From positions 1 to 50,457 of the forward strand of contig JAADIG010000154.1 in the NCBI GenBank assembly GCA_013151445.1: DNA of 50,457 nucleotides, read 5' to 3'. The notes beneath the pieces are model-generated. The model saw only the letters and a list, made by a program, of their open reading frames with translations. It made no database searches and had not been told where the DNA came from. Of this stretch, positions 7,498 through 14,746 are shown piece after piece (position 1 is the stretch's first letter; each line of letters opens with the position of its first letter). The stretch comes from Actinomycetota bacterium (lineage in GTDB: Bacteria > Actinomycetota > Acidimicrobiia > Spongiisociales > UBA5794). Position numbers and translations under genes: made by a program.

Positions 7498-7752
7498 ATG
7501 ATCATCGTACATCGACTCAAGGGTGAGCAGTTCTTCCTGAACGCCGACCTCGTCGAGTCAGTCGAGTCGACCCCGGACACCGTGGTGACCCTGGTCGACG
7601 GGCGTCGCATGGTGGTTGCTGACTCTCCGCAAGAGATCGCACAGCGGGTTGTCGAATTCAGGGCCGCGATTCTTGTGAGTGCATCGCAACTCCGCGATGA
7701 GTTCGGCGGGTCCGTTGTCTCGCTTCGACCCGATGACGGGTCTGCTCCCTAA
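7498..7752 (+). CDS. flbD: FlbD-like flagellar protein, copy 2
   Basis: An 84-residue FlbD-family protein: MIIVHRLKGEQFFLNADLVE, then ESTPDTVVTLVDGRRMVVAD. It matches the copy at 2883-3128 closely through residue 60 and is nearer to the family pattern. FlbD genes usually sit among flagellar structural genes; the molecular role is poorly defined. The ATG at 7498 has only a weak purine-rich site (GTGAGG) upstream. A FliA-like promoter precedes it. The next gene (CBS protein) follows after 89 bases. Confidence 0.86.
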   Translation: MIIVHRLKGEQFFLNADLVESVESTPDTVVTLVDGRRMVVADSPQEIAQRVVEFRAAILVSASQLRDEFGGSVVSLRPDDGSAP

Positions 7753-7841
7753 TCCCGGCACCCCCTGGTAACTCCTCCGACAAAGGCGGGCATGATTTTG
7801 GTATGTTGTGGGTAGGAACCCGCAAGGCCAGGAGGATGCAC

Positions 7842-8273
7842 TTGGAACGAACAGTTCAGCACCTGCTCGGTGAGAAGGGCCGCGACGTGTGGTCAGTCTC
7901 GTCGGATACGACCGTGTACGAGGCGCTCGAATATATGGCGGAAAAGGGAATTGGCGCCGTGGTGGTCATCGATGATGGCAACCTCAGCGGGATTTTTTCC
8001 GAACGCGACTACGCCCGCAAGGTCGTGCTCATGGGGCGCCATTCGCGCGACATGAAAGTCGCCGAACTCATGTCGACGGACGTTATAACCGCCGCAATGA
8101 CAGATTCCGTGATGACGTGCATGACCGTGATGTCCGAACGGAGGTTCCGCCATCTACCGGTGGTAGAGGACGGCGACGTCGTTGGTGTCGTATCGATCGG
8201 TGACGTCGTGCGCAACGTCATCGAGGAGCAGCGGTATCTCATCGATCAGCTTCAGCAATACATCACGTCGTAG
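7842..8273 (+). CDS. Tandem CBS-domain protein
   Basis: A 143-residue stand-alone CBS pair (Bateman module). The first CBS motif is about residues 5-58, with MAEKGIGAVVVIDDGNLSGI and FSERDYARKV; the second is about 75-130, with MSERRFRHLPVVEDGDVVGV and VSIGDVV. Such modules bind adenine nucleotides or S-adenosyl ligands and act as sensors; single-module proteins are common in actinobacteria and their targets are usually unknown. The start is best placed at TTG 7842: a perfect AGGAGG (7830-7835) is six bases upstream of it, but directly abuts the ATG at 7836, which is too close. Confidence 0.88.
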   Translation: MERTVQHLLGEKGRDVWSVSSDTTVYEALEYMAEKGIGAVVVIDDGNLSGIFSERDYARKVVLMGRHSRDMKVAELMSTDVITAAMTDSVMTCMTVMSERRFRHLPVVEDGDVVGVVSIGDVVRNVIEEQRYLIDQLQQYITS

Positions 8274-8283
8274 CGCGTGATCG

Positions 8284-8592
8284 TTACGCTCCGCGGTTGG
8301 CAATAGCCTCCGGGTCCAGCGGTTCGATCATGATGCATTCGCCTGGGCACTCTTCGGCTGCCTCGACAACATCGGCGAGTTCCGCGTCCGGTACGCGAGC
8401 CACGCCGCGCGATCCGTCAGGTGCGGCGTTGCCGTCGAACACGATTGTTGTTCCGAAATGCGATGCATCTTCGCGGACCACCCAGAGACCGTCATCACGG
8501 CCCTCGAATACATTCGGTGCGATCTCCTGACAGATGCCGTCACCTGTACAAAGATCCTGGTCGATCCATACCATCAACTTGTTGTCTGCCAC
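8284..8592 (-). CDS. Single-cluster ferredoxin
   Basis: A 102-residue acidic electron carrier. The cluster ligands are visible as C15-x2-D18-x2-C21 and C82-P, with C86 nearby. The CxxDxxC pattern, with aspartate in place of the second cysteine, is that of [3Fe-4S] or labile [4Fe-4S] ferredoxins, which in actinobacteria often serve cytochrome P450s or other monooxygenases. A loop of about 25 residues (45-68) between the halves makes it longer than the usual 65-residue form. The start is GTG 8592 with AGGAGG five bases upstream. It is convergent with the CBS gene, with only ten bases between stops. No redox partner is encoded next to it. Confidence 0.9.
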   Translation of the reverse strand: MADNKLMVWIDQDLCTGDGICQEIAPNVFEGRDDGLWVVREDASHFGTTIVFDGNAAPDGSRGVARVPDAELADVVEAAEECPGECIMIEPLDPEAIANRGA

Positions 8593-8662
8593 TGGGGCCT
8601 CCTTTGCGCGCTACGACTGTACAGCACGTTGGAAGGCGCGGCTATCCCTGTCGTGAGAATCC

Positions 8663-8689
8663 TTACCTCCGGACCCGCTCGGTCGACAG
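8663..8689 (+). promoter_or_regulatory. Weak FliA-like promoter before the response regulator
   Basis: TTAC (8663-8666), 15 bases, then GTCGACAG (8682-8689). The predicted transcript start, about seven bases on, falls at the ATG (8697), in line with the lack of a ribosome site. It is the weakest of this group and could be chance. Confidence 0.28.
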
Positions 8690-8696
8690 TTGTCGC

Positions 8697-9125
8697 ATGA
8701 AAACCGATCGCCACGTACTCATCATCGACGATGATCAGGACTTCGTACACTTGATATCGGTGTACTTGAAACGTTCTGGTTATAGGATCTCAATGGCTGC
8801 TGACGGGATGCAGGGGCAGCGCATTGCACGTACCGAGAACCCCGATGTCATCATCATCGACTATCAAATGCCAGGGGGAAATGGGCTCCTGATCGCCGAG
8901 CGGATCAAACAGAGCGCGGCCACATCACACATTCCGATCCTGATGCTTACCGGCACCCAGATCGAGGATCTCGACGCACGGGCCACCCGGGCCGGCATCG
9001 AGCGTGTGCTCAACAAGGTGAATCTCTCCGAGAGTCACCTTGTCCGTGTGGTTGAGAGCGCTATCAACGGAGCGCTTGAGCCTGTGAGGAATGTTGATGC
9101 GCTCTTCTCGTCTTTCCGCCAGTAA
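8697..9125 (+). CDS. Single-domain response regulator
   Basis: A 142-residue receiver protein with no output domain. Conserved residues are the acidic DDD at 11-13, phospho-acceptor D55 in IIIDYQMPG, T85 in MLTGT and K107 in LNKVN. Single-domain regulators pass on phosphate or bind a target protein (CheY or Spo0F type). The gene is followed after 19 bases by a histidine kinase, so the two are probably a pair. The start at ATG 8697 has no Shine-Dalgarno site, which suggests leaderless translation. A longer upstream frame has no homology to the receiver fold. Confidence 0.9.
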   Translation: MKTDRHVLIIDDDQDFVHLISVYLKRSGYRISMAADGMQGQRIARTENPDVIIIDYQMPGGNGLLIAERIKQSAATSHIPILMLTGTQIEDLDARATRAGIERVLNKVNLSESHLVRVVESAINGALEPVRNVDALFSSFRQ

Positions 9126-9144
9126 CACCCGCCCGGAGCGGGCC

Positions 9145-10245
9145 GTGCGAACCGACCTCCTGTGGGCCGGTGCTGTTGTGGCTCTGGTTGTCGCTGTCGG
9201 GACTCTGCTCTATTTCGCCGGCTCAAGCCTGTCGATCGTTCTGTGGGCCACGGTCGTGGCTGTGGCAGCCATCGTGTACTCCACTGTCGTCTCCATTGAA
9301 ACATCGCGAACGCTCAACGCGATCGGGAACCAAGCATGGACCGACGTGCAGCCGCTGCGGGCACCCGCGACCCGGTATTTGTCGAGGTCCATCGATCGAG
9401 TTGCGACACTTGTGTGGGAGCGTGAAGCAGCGCTGAAGGAGGCACTCCAGCGCGAACGAAGCCACAGTCTCGAGGTGGAGCTGTCGGCGATGAGTCTTCG
9501 TGACGCCCATCAGCGCCTGGCCGAAGTCAACGCCGAGCTCGAGGCATTCACGTACTCGGCCTCGCATGACCTCGCCGTTCCACTCAAGACGATTGAGGCG
9601 TTCGCCCAGTTGCTTGCCGAGTCCGACAATCTTGACGAAGAGCAGATCGACTACACGACTCGTATCGCGTCGACGGCTCAGCGGCTACGAAACCTCATCA
9701 CGGATCTGCTCATTCTGTCGAAAATGTCGAGCGCCCCTTCGGGGGCGACCAACGAAGTGGTCGACTTCAACCCCATGGTGCTCGACATCGAGGGGGAGAT
9801 CGTCACCGTACTCGGTCTCGGAGTGAGCGTTTCGATCGAGGGTTCACTGCCCACCGTTCTCGCACCCGGCGCACGGGTTCGACCAATCTTGCAGAACGTC
9901 ATTCAGAACGGGCTGAAGTACAACGACTCCGAGCGACCGCTAGTGGTCGTCTCCGGGTTCAGGGATGCGGATCGGGTGGTTATCCAGATCGCCGACAACG
10001 GTATTGGTGTCCCGATGGCAAAAGCGGAAGACATGTTCGGCCTCTTCTCGCGTCTTGAATCGAACTTGGATGCTCCCGGGAGCGGCGCCGGGCTTGCGAT
10101 TGCACGCCGTGCAGCTCGGTCGCTCGGCGGTGACCTGTGGCTCGAATCGAGTTGTCCCGAAGGCTCGATCTTCAGGCTGGCGTTGCCCGACCAGATTGAT
10201 ACGGGTCCGGCGGTGCAGCCGGCACAGGCTCGAGTCGAGATCTGA
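9145..10245 (+). CDS. Membrane-bound sensor histidine kinase
   Basis: A 366-residue kinase. Two transmembrane helices lie at about residues 6-26 and 30-48 with almost no extracellular loop, so the signal is probably sensed in the membrane or cytoplasm. A coiled coil (about 88-135) leads to the dimerisation helix with phospho-acceptor H141 in YSASHDLAVPLK. The ATPase domain has N255 in QNGLKYN, D284 in DNGIGVP and a G2 loop GSGAGLAIARR. The FTYSASHDL form is typical of phytochrome-related kinases. GTG 9145 has GGAG six bases upstream and starts just before the first helix; ATG 9091 is possible but would overlap the response regulator gene. Partner: the preceding receiver protein. Confidence 0.9.
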   Translation: MRTDLLWAGAVVALVVAVGTLLYFAGSSLSIVLWATVVAVAAIVYSTVVSIETSRTLNAIGNQAWTDVQPLRAPATRYLSRSIDRVATLVWEREAALKEALQRERSHSLEVELSAMSLRDAHQRLAEVNAELEAFTYSASHDLAVPLKTIEAFAQLLAESDNLDEEQIDYTTRIASTAQRLRNLITDLLILSKMSSAPSGATNEVVDFNPMVLDIEGEIVTVLGLGVSVSIEGSLPTVLAPGARVRPILQNVIQNGLKYNDSERPLVVVSGFRDADRVVIQIADNGIGVPMAKAEDMFGLFSRLESNLDAPGSGAGLAIARRAARSLGGDLWLESSCPEGSIFRLALPDQIDTGPAVQPAQARVEI

Positions 10246-10261
10246 TCGCACTCGATAAACT

Positions 10262-10356
10262 TGGCGGAGGTGGACGGGAATCGAACCCGCCAGGCGGCTT
10301 TCGCCCCCTCAACGGTTTTGAAGACCGCGGGACCCACCAGGCATCCTGACACCTCC
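10262..10356 (-). tRNA. selC: tRNA-Sec (anticodon TCA)
   Basis: On the minus strand a 95-base tRNA with CCA encoded (10262-10264). The anticodon loop CTTCAAA puts anticodon TCA at 10319-10321, which reads UGA. The acceptor stem GGAGGTG pairs with CACCTCC. The T arm has GGTTCGATTCC, and a long variable arm GC-GAAA-GC follows the anticodon stem. The size and layout match bacterial selenocysteine tRNA, not a suppressor or serine tRNA. Its presence implies selA, selB, selD and at least one selenoprotein gene elsewhere, none of which is in the window. Confidence 0.94.
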
Positions 10357-10448
10357 ACGGGTCATAATAGACGTTGGTTAAGGCACGGGAACCAGTTCGA
10401 TACCAGCTTTCGTTACATTCTCGGATAGGCTTAGCGCCGTCGACAACG

Positions 10449-11246
10449 ATGGATTACATGGCAGAAGTATTTGGATCACTAGTTCGCGAGAAACGACTGA
10501 GTCTCGGTCTCTCGCTCGGACAACTCGCAAGTCAGGTTTCGCGCACGGCCGCAACGGTTCGTGCGTGGGAGCGTGGGGAAAGAGTCCCCGACGCGGCAAC
10601 TATTAGAAAACTTGCTGCTGTGCTCGGAGCCGACGGTGCCGAACTTCAGACCGCCGCCGACGGCTTGGAGGCTGCCCTCTCTGGTGCCGAGCCGAAAGAC
10701 ATCGACCGGACCGACCCCGAGAACGTTGCCGACCACAATCCTACCGGTGCCGCGACCATTGCCTATGTGGCGAGCGGGGATGGGCTGCTTGATGGTGGCG
10801 ACATCGTGGATGCGATCTTCGCCGAGTCTCCCGCCGAAGTTGTTGTCACCGAGGTCCCAATTGTTGACCTACCTACCGAAGCCATTCGCGTAGTTACCCC
10901 GGAACCCGGTGATGCGCCTGCCCAAGACATGACTATCCCGACCCAACCATCCGAGGCCGTTGGTCCTGGGACAGACATGCCCGCACTCCCGTCCGGCAAC
11001 GAATTCCAACGGGCGATTGCGGCGGTGCGCAAGGTTTACAACACCATCTTTGATCCGGAGAAGCGGTATCTCTACTGGATCCGAGGTGTACTTCTCCTCG
11101 TTGGGCTGTACGTCCTGCTTAGAGTCGGTCGGGATGCGACATCCGGTCTTCTGGAAGCGTTCGGGGACTTCCTGGATACCTTTGGTCGCGGTGAGAAGCC
11201 GAACACTGCCGTCGACACGTTGGTGTCACTGAGCGGTTTGATCTGA
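10449..11246 (+). CDS. XRE-family HTH protein with C-terminal membrane anchor
   Basis: A 265-residue protein. Residues 9-68 form an XRE/Cro-type helix-turn-helix (REKRLSLGLSLGQLASQVSR, then TVRAWERGERVPDAATIRKL). A long acidic, Pro-rich and probably disordered linker follows (70-185). Near the C-terminus a single transmembrane helix (about 213-230, GVLLLVGLYVLL) lies behind a basic segment. The layout resembles RodZ in having cytoplasmic HTH then membrane helix, but the extracellular part is short. It could be a membrane-tethered regulator or a cell-shape factor. The start is ATG 10449, with ATG 10458 as alternative; neither has a clear ribosome site. It diverges from tRNA-Sec. Confidence 0.78.
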   Translation: MDYMAEVFGSLVREKRLSLGLSLGQLASQVSRTAATVRAWERGERVPDAATIRKLAAVLGADGAELQTAADGLEAALSGAEPKDIDRTDPENVADHNPTGAATIAYVASGDGLLDGGDIVDAIFAESPAEVVVTEVPIVDLPTEAIRVVTPEPGDAPAQDMTIPTQPSEAVGPGTDMPALPSGNEFQRAIAAVRKVYNTIFDPEKRYLYWIRGVLLLVGLYVLLRVGRDATSGLLEAFGDFLDTFGRGEKPNTAVDTLVSLSGLI

Positions 11247-11275
11247 CGCGGTGCCCCGGTGGAGTGCGGGGACCG

Positions 11276-12001
11276 CTAGGCAATAGCCGTTCGGACAACG
11301 AGTGCAACGGCGGCCAGGGCCGACAGGATGAGTATCGCGGGCCGGATCTTTGATTCGTCGAGCCGGCCACTTATGCGAGTTGAGGTCCAGAACCCGAGTC
11401 CCATACCGGGGAGTAGGACCGCAGCGACCTTCACATCGAGACCGGTGATTTCGCCCGCCGCCATCCTGGTCACCAGGGTGATGAGGAGGCCAACGGTGAA
11501 GAGTGCACCCAGGCTGGCCCGTACCGTGGCGGCCTTCTCTCGCTGGAAAAGGAGCGCCATCGGCGGCCCACCGATCGACGACACAAGAGCCGAGGTGCCA
11601 GCAAAGGCTCCCGTTGCGAAGTCGACACTTCGTGACCGTGTCAGCGCGATTCCGGATGCGAGTGCACCCACCGCGATGAGGACCGAGCCAGCGATCAGCA
11701 GCGAGATCGTCGATTCGGATGCTGCTTTGAGCAGCGCCAGGCCGAGCAACGCTCCCGGTATGCGACCAGCAAGAATCCATGAGAGACCCTTGAAATCTAT
11801 GTGTTGCCGTTCTCGGAACGCCATCACCGTCGTGAGAGGTATCGAAACGAGCAATTGGGGGACGGGTGCGAGGCGCGGGTCGATGATGCTGAGCAGGGGT
11901 ACCGATACGATGGCGAACCCCATACCAATGGTGCCCTGGACCACGGCGGCCAGAAACGTTACAACGAAGCCGATGACAAGGTCGATTGTCTCGATTGGCA
12001 T
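11276..12001 (-). CDS. TauE/SafE-family membrane transporter
   Basis: A 241-residue integral membrane protein with seven or eight hydrophobic helices. The N-terminal VTFLAAVVQGTIGMGFAIVS and the mid-protein SSIGGPPMALL are the two inverted-repeat signatures of the TauE/SafE (DUF81) family. Members export sulfite, sulfoacetate or other organic anions; the substrate here is unknown. The ATG overlaps the stop of the malic enzyme gene as TAATG, so the two are coupled. The partner enzyme hints at an organic-acid or pyruvate-linked substrate, which is inference only. Confidence 0.88.
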   Translation of the reverse strand: MPIETIDLVIGFVVTFLAAVVQGTIGMGFAIVSVPLLSIIDPRLAPVPQLLVSIPLTTVMAFRERQHIDFKGLSWILAGRIPGALLGLALLKAASESTISLLIAGSVLIAVGALASGIALTRSRSVDFATGAFAGTSALVSSIGGPPMALLFQREKAATVRASLGALFTVGLLITLVTRMAAGEITGLDVKVAAVLLPGMGLGFWTSTRISGRLDESKIRPAILILSALAAVALVVRTAIA

Positions 12002-13326
12002 TACAGGGCGGCTCGACGGACTCGTTCCGCGACCACTGAGTGGACGTGCGGATCTAGTGGATTGGGAAGAATCTCCCCGGCTGGTGCGAGGTCGGTGAGC
12101 GCCTCAGCGGCACTTCTCTTCATGAGTTCAGTAATGCGGCTGGCGCGGGCGTCGAGTGCTCCGCGGAAGATACCCGGGTAGGCGAGCACGTTGTTGACCA
12201 CTGACCCATCAGCGGCGAACGCGGCTCCGGCTTCCAGGGCGGCGTGCCGGTCGATCTCGGGTACGGGGTTGGTAAGGGCCATGATGACCTGGTCCTTGCG
12301 AACAAGTGACGGCGACAGCAGGTTGGCGCGACCGGTGGTGAGGACGACGATGTCGGCCGTTGCCATGATCGTCTCGAGCCCATCGTCCGCCGATGTCGTC
12401 GTGAGGGGTGCAATTCCGTCCCCGAGGCCGGCCAGGCGTGCGGCCGCAGTTGGGGATGGATCGAACGCACTCACGCCGCGGAAGGGGAACTGCCGGGCAA
12501 GGTGGGCGATCGCCGATCCGGCCGCACCGAGTCCGACCTGTCCAAACGTCATGTCCTCGATACGTCTGTCGAGGAGCCGTGCAGCCGACAGGACCGATCC
12601 CATGAGAACGACAGCGGTACCGTGCTGGTCGTCGTGGAACACCGGCACATCGAGAGTGTTTTCGAGAACCTCTTCGATCCGGTAGACACCGGGCGAGGCG
12701 ATATCCTCAAGATGGATTCCGCCGAAACCTGGTGCGATCCGCAATACCGTCTCGATGATCTCGTCCGGGTCCTGGGTGTCGAGAACGAGCGGCACCGCGT
12801 TTAGGCCGACAAATTTGGAGTAGAACAACGCCTTGCCCTCCATCACGGGAAGCGCAGCCTTTGGGCCAATATTGCCAAGACCCAACACCCGGCTGCCGTC
12901 GGTGACGATTGCGATGGTCTTCCCGCGCCACGTATAGGTGTCAGCTAGTGACTCGTCCTGTTGAATCGCGGTACATACCCGGGCAACCCCGGGTGTGTAG
13001 ATCTCCCGCATGTCCTGGAGGGTACGGACTTCGACGTTTGGTTCTATGCGCAGCTTGCCACCCCGGTGGGCGTCGAAGGCACGGTCAACGGAGTCGGAGA
13101 CGATTTCGACACCGGGGACTGCCCGGATCGACTCCGTTATCCCATGGACATCTTCGTCGGCGAGCGCAATCACGACGATCTCTCTGATGTTGTAGTCCGG
13201 GGTGATCGAAATCGTGGCAATCTCACCAATCTGCGCGTTGTGTTTCGAAATCGCGGTGAGAACCTCGGCCAGTTTCCCGGGCCGACGAAGAGTCTTGATG
13301 CGGTAGACCTCGTCCCGTTCGATCAT
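12001..13326 (-). CDS. NAD(P)-dependent malic enzyme with ACT domain
   Basis: A 441-residue enzyme that oxidatively decarboxylates malate to pyruvate. Residues 5-80 form an ACT-like regulatory domain ([20 protein letters not shown]). The catalytic part begins at about 92: [10 protein letters not shown] holds the conserved tyrosine, [18 protein letters not shown] follows, and the metal site is HLEDI...FHDDQHGTA. The Rossmann motif [10 protein letters not shown] comes next, then ALTNPVPEI. The short form (about 400 residues plus ACT) is the bacterial MaeB/NAD type without the phosphotransacetylase domain. The ATG has GGAGG seven bases upstream. The TauE-type gene follows with overlap. Confidence 0.93.
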   Translation of the reverse strand: MIERDEVYRIKTLRRPGKLAEVLTAISKHNAQIGEIATISITPDYNIREIVVIALADEDVHGITESIRAVPGVEIVSDSVDRAFDAHRGGKLRIEPNVEVRTLQDMREIYTPGVARVCTAIQQDESLADTYTWRGKTIAIVTDGSRVLGLGNIGPKAALPVMEGKALFYSKFVGLNAVPLVLDTQDPDEIIETVLRIAPGFGGIHLEDIASPGVYRIEEVLENTLDVPVFHDDQHGTAVVLMGSVLSAARLLDRRIEDMTFGQVGLGAAGSAIAHLARQFPFRGVSAFDPSPTAAARLAGLGDGIAPLTTTSADDGLETIMATADIVVLTTGRANLLSPSLVRKDQVIMALTNPVPEIDRHAALEAGAAFAADGSVVNNVLAYPGIFRGALDARASRITELMKRSAAEALTDLAPAGEILPNPLDPHVHSVVAERVRRAAL

Positions 13327-13663
13327 TGCTAGTCCTCCAGGTAGGAAGTCACGCCGTGTGCTGGACGTCGGTTGCGCTTGGCGTTGGTGTCTTGTTTGTG
13401 GTGTCGCGGCGGCGGGAGTCCACGGCGCACTTCAATCTAGCGTCTCGATCGGAGCGCCCAATCCTTGTGTGGTCCTCCTGGTCGAGCCGTATATCGGCGG
13501 CTGGCGAGGCGGTCCGACTGCGTCCTATTTCCACGGTACCAATGGAATGATTTCGTCGAAGGGCCTCGCTTGGGTATCCTGCCGTCGTCGAGGTATGAGA
13601 GTTCCGCTCACAATGGAGACCTTCCGACGCGTGAATAGTCGATTCCACACCCCATCGCGGCGC
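13327..13663. other. Intergenic region between malic enzyme and ctaC
   Basis: A 337-base gap between divergent genes. The frame upstream of ctaC is open but has no family similarity. TATCCT at about 13577-13582, 17 bases after TTCGTC, is a possible sigma-A promoter for the oxidase operon. Two further ATGs in frame with ctaC (13595, 13613) lie here. No RNA gene or repeat is seen. Confidence 0.4.
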
Positions 13664-14746
13664 ATGCACCCGCGTCGTCTGTTCTTATTCACCCTTACCT
13701 TCTCGGTGCTTGTTCTCAGCGCGTGTGCGGGCAACGGACCGCAGTCCGCAATTGAGCCTGCGGGCAAGATGGCCGAGAATATCGACAAGACCTGGGACCT
13801 CGTCCTGATGCTCGCCACGATCGTTTTCTTTCTCGTTGAGGGTGCGCTCGTCGTCACGATTTGGAAGTTCCGTCACAAAAAGGGTGCTGACGACGTCCGC
13901 CCCAAGCAGATCCATGGCAATACGGCCGTCGAGATCGCGTGGACAATCATCCCGGCTCTCATTCTCGCCATACTTGCCGTACCGAACGTTAAGGGCATCC
14001 TGGAGATTCGTACCGTTCCCGTCGGTGACGACGTACTCCAGGTCCAGGTCATTGGCCACCAGTGGTGGTGGGAGTTCCGCTACCCGGATCTCGTGGATGA
14101 TCAGGGCAACGTACTGGTTACCGCCAACGAGCTCTACATTCCGGAGCAGACCCGGGTCAACCTCTCCATGACCTCGGCCGACGTCATTCACTCGTTCTGG
14201 GTACCGAAGCTCAACGGCAAGCGTGACCTGGTGCCGGGTAAAACCTCGAACCTCACCCTGATCGCTGATGCTGCTCAGGAGGAACCTTTCTTTGGTCAAT
14301 GCGCCGAGTTCTGCGGGCTGTCGCACGCCGACATGCGGATCAAGGTGTATGTGAAGAGCGTCGCCGACTTCGATGCCTGGACCGCCGCTCAGCTGCTGCC
14401 GGCACAGATCCCAACGGACCCGATAGCCAAGGCCGGTTATGACACCTTCGTCTCGACCTGCGCAGCATGTCATGCGGCAACCGTCCAGACGCCAAACGGT
14501 GTAGAGATAATCGGTAAACCGTATGCGCCGAACCTCACCCACTTCGGCAGTCGGAACACCTTCGGCGGAGCCACGTTTGAGAACACAACAGAGCTTCTGA
14601 CTCAGTGGATTCACGATCCATCAAGCCTGAAGCCGATGAACCCGGATGCCAATATTATCCCGGAGCGGATTCTCGGCATGCCAAGTTTCGGACTTACCGA
14701 CGCCGCAGTTGCGGAACTCGTCGCCCTGCTAGAAGGATGGAAATAG
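13664..14746 (+). CDS. ctaC: Cytochrome c oxidase subunit II with fused cytochrome c (caa3 type)
   Basis: A 360-residue lipoprotein subunit. The start at 13664 gives a standard signal with lipobox LSAC (C21); ATGs at 13613 and 13595 would only lengthen the N-terminus. Two membrane helices follow at about 44-68 and 88-108. The cupredoxin domain has the aromatic patch GHQWWWEFRY and all CuA ligands: H176, C213, E215, C217, H221, M224. Residues 250-360 are a cytochrome c domain with CAACH at 266-270 and a likely methionine ligand in GMPSFG. The fusion marks a caa3-type enzyme that takes electrons from cytochrome c or directly from the bc1 complex. First gene of a ctaCDEFG cluster. Confidence 0.94.
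   Translation: MHPRRLFLFTLTFSVLVLSACAGNGPQSAIEPAGKMAENIDKTWDLVLMLATIVFFLVEGALVVTIWKFRHKKGADDVRPKQIHGNTAVEIAWTIIPALILAILAVPNVKGILEIRTVPVGDDVLQVQVIGHQWWWEFRYPDLVDDQGNVLVTANELYIPEQTRVNLSMTSADVIHSFWVPKLNGKRDLVPGKTSNLTLIADAAQEEPFFGQCAEFCGLSHADMRIKVYVKSVADFDAWTAAQLLPAQIPTDPIAKAGYDTFVSTCAACHAATVQTPNGVEIIGKPYAPNLTHFGSRNTFGGATFENTTELLTQWIHDPSSLKPMNPDANIIPERILGMPSFGLTDAAVAELVALLEGWK

Noticed and set aside
8421-8696. Longer N-terminus for the response regulator
   Set aside because: It overlaps the ferredoxin gene on the other strand and has no receiver-like sequence; ATG 8697 starts right before the first strand of the fold.
10262-13326. A selenoprotein gene near the tRNA-Sec
   Set aside because: No recognisable selenoprotein family was interrupted by an in-frame TGA in the window; all major frames end at sensible positions.
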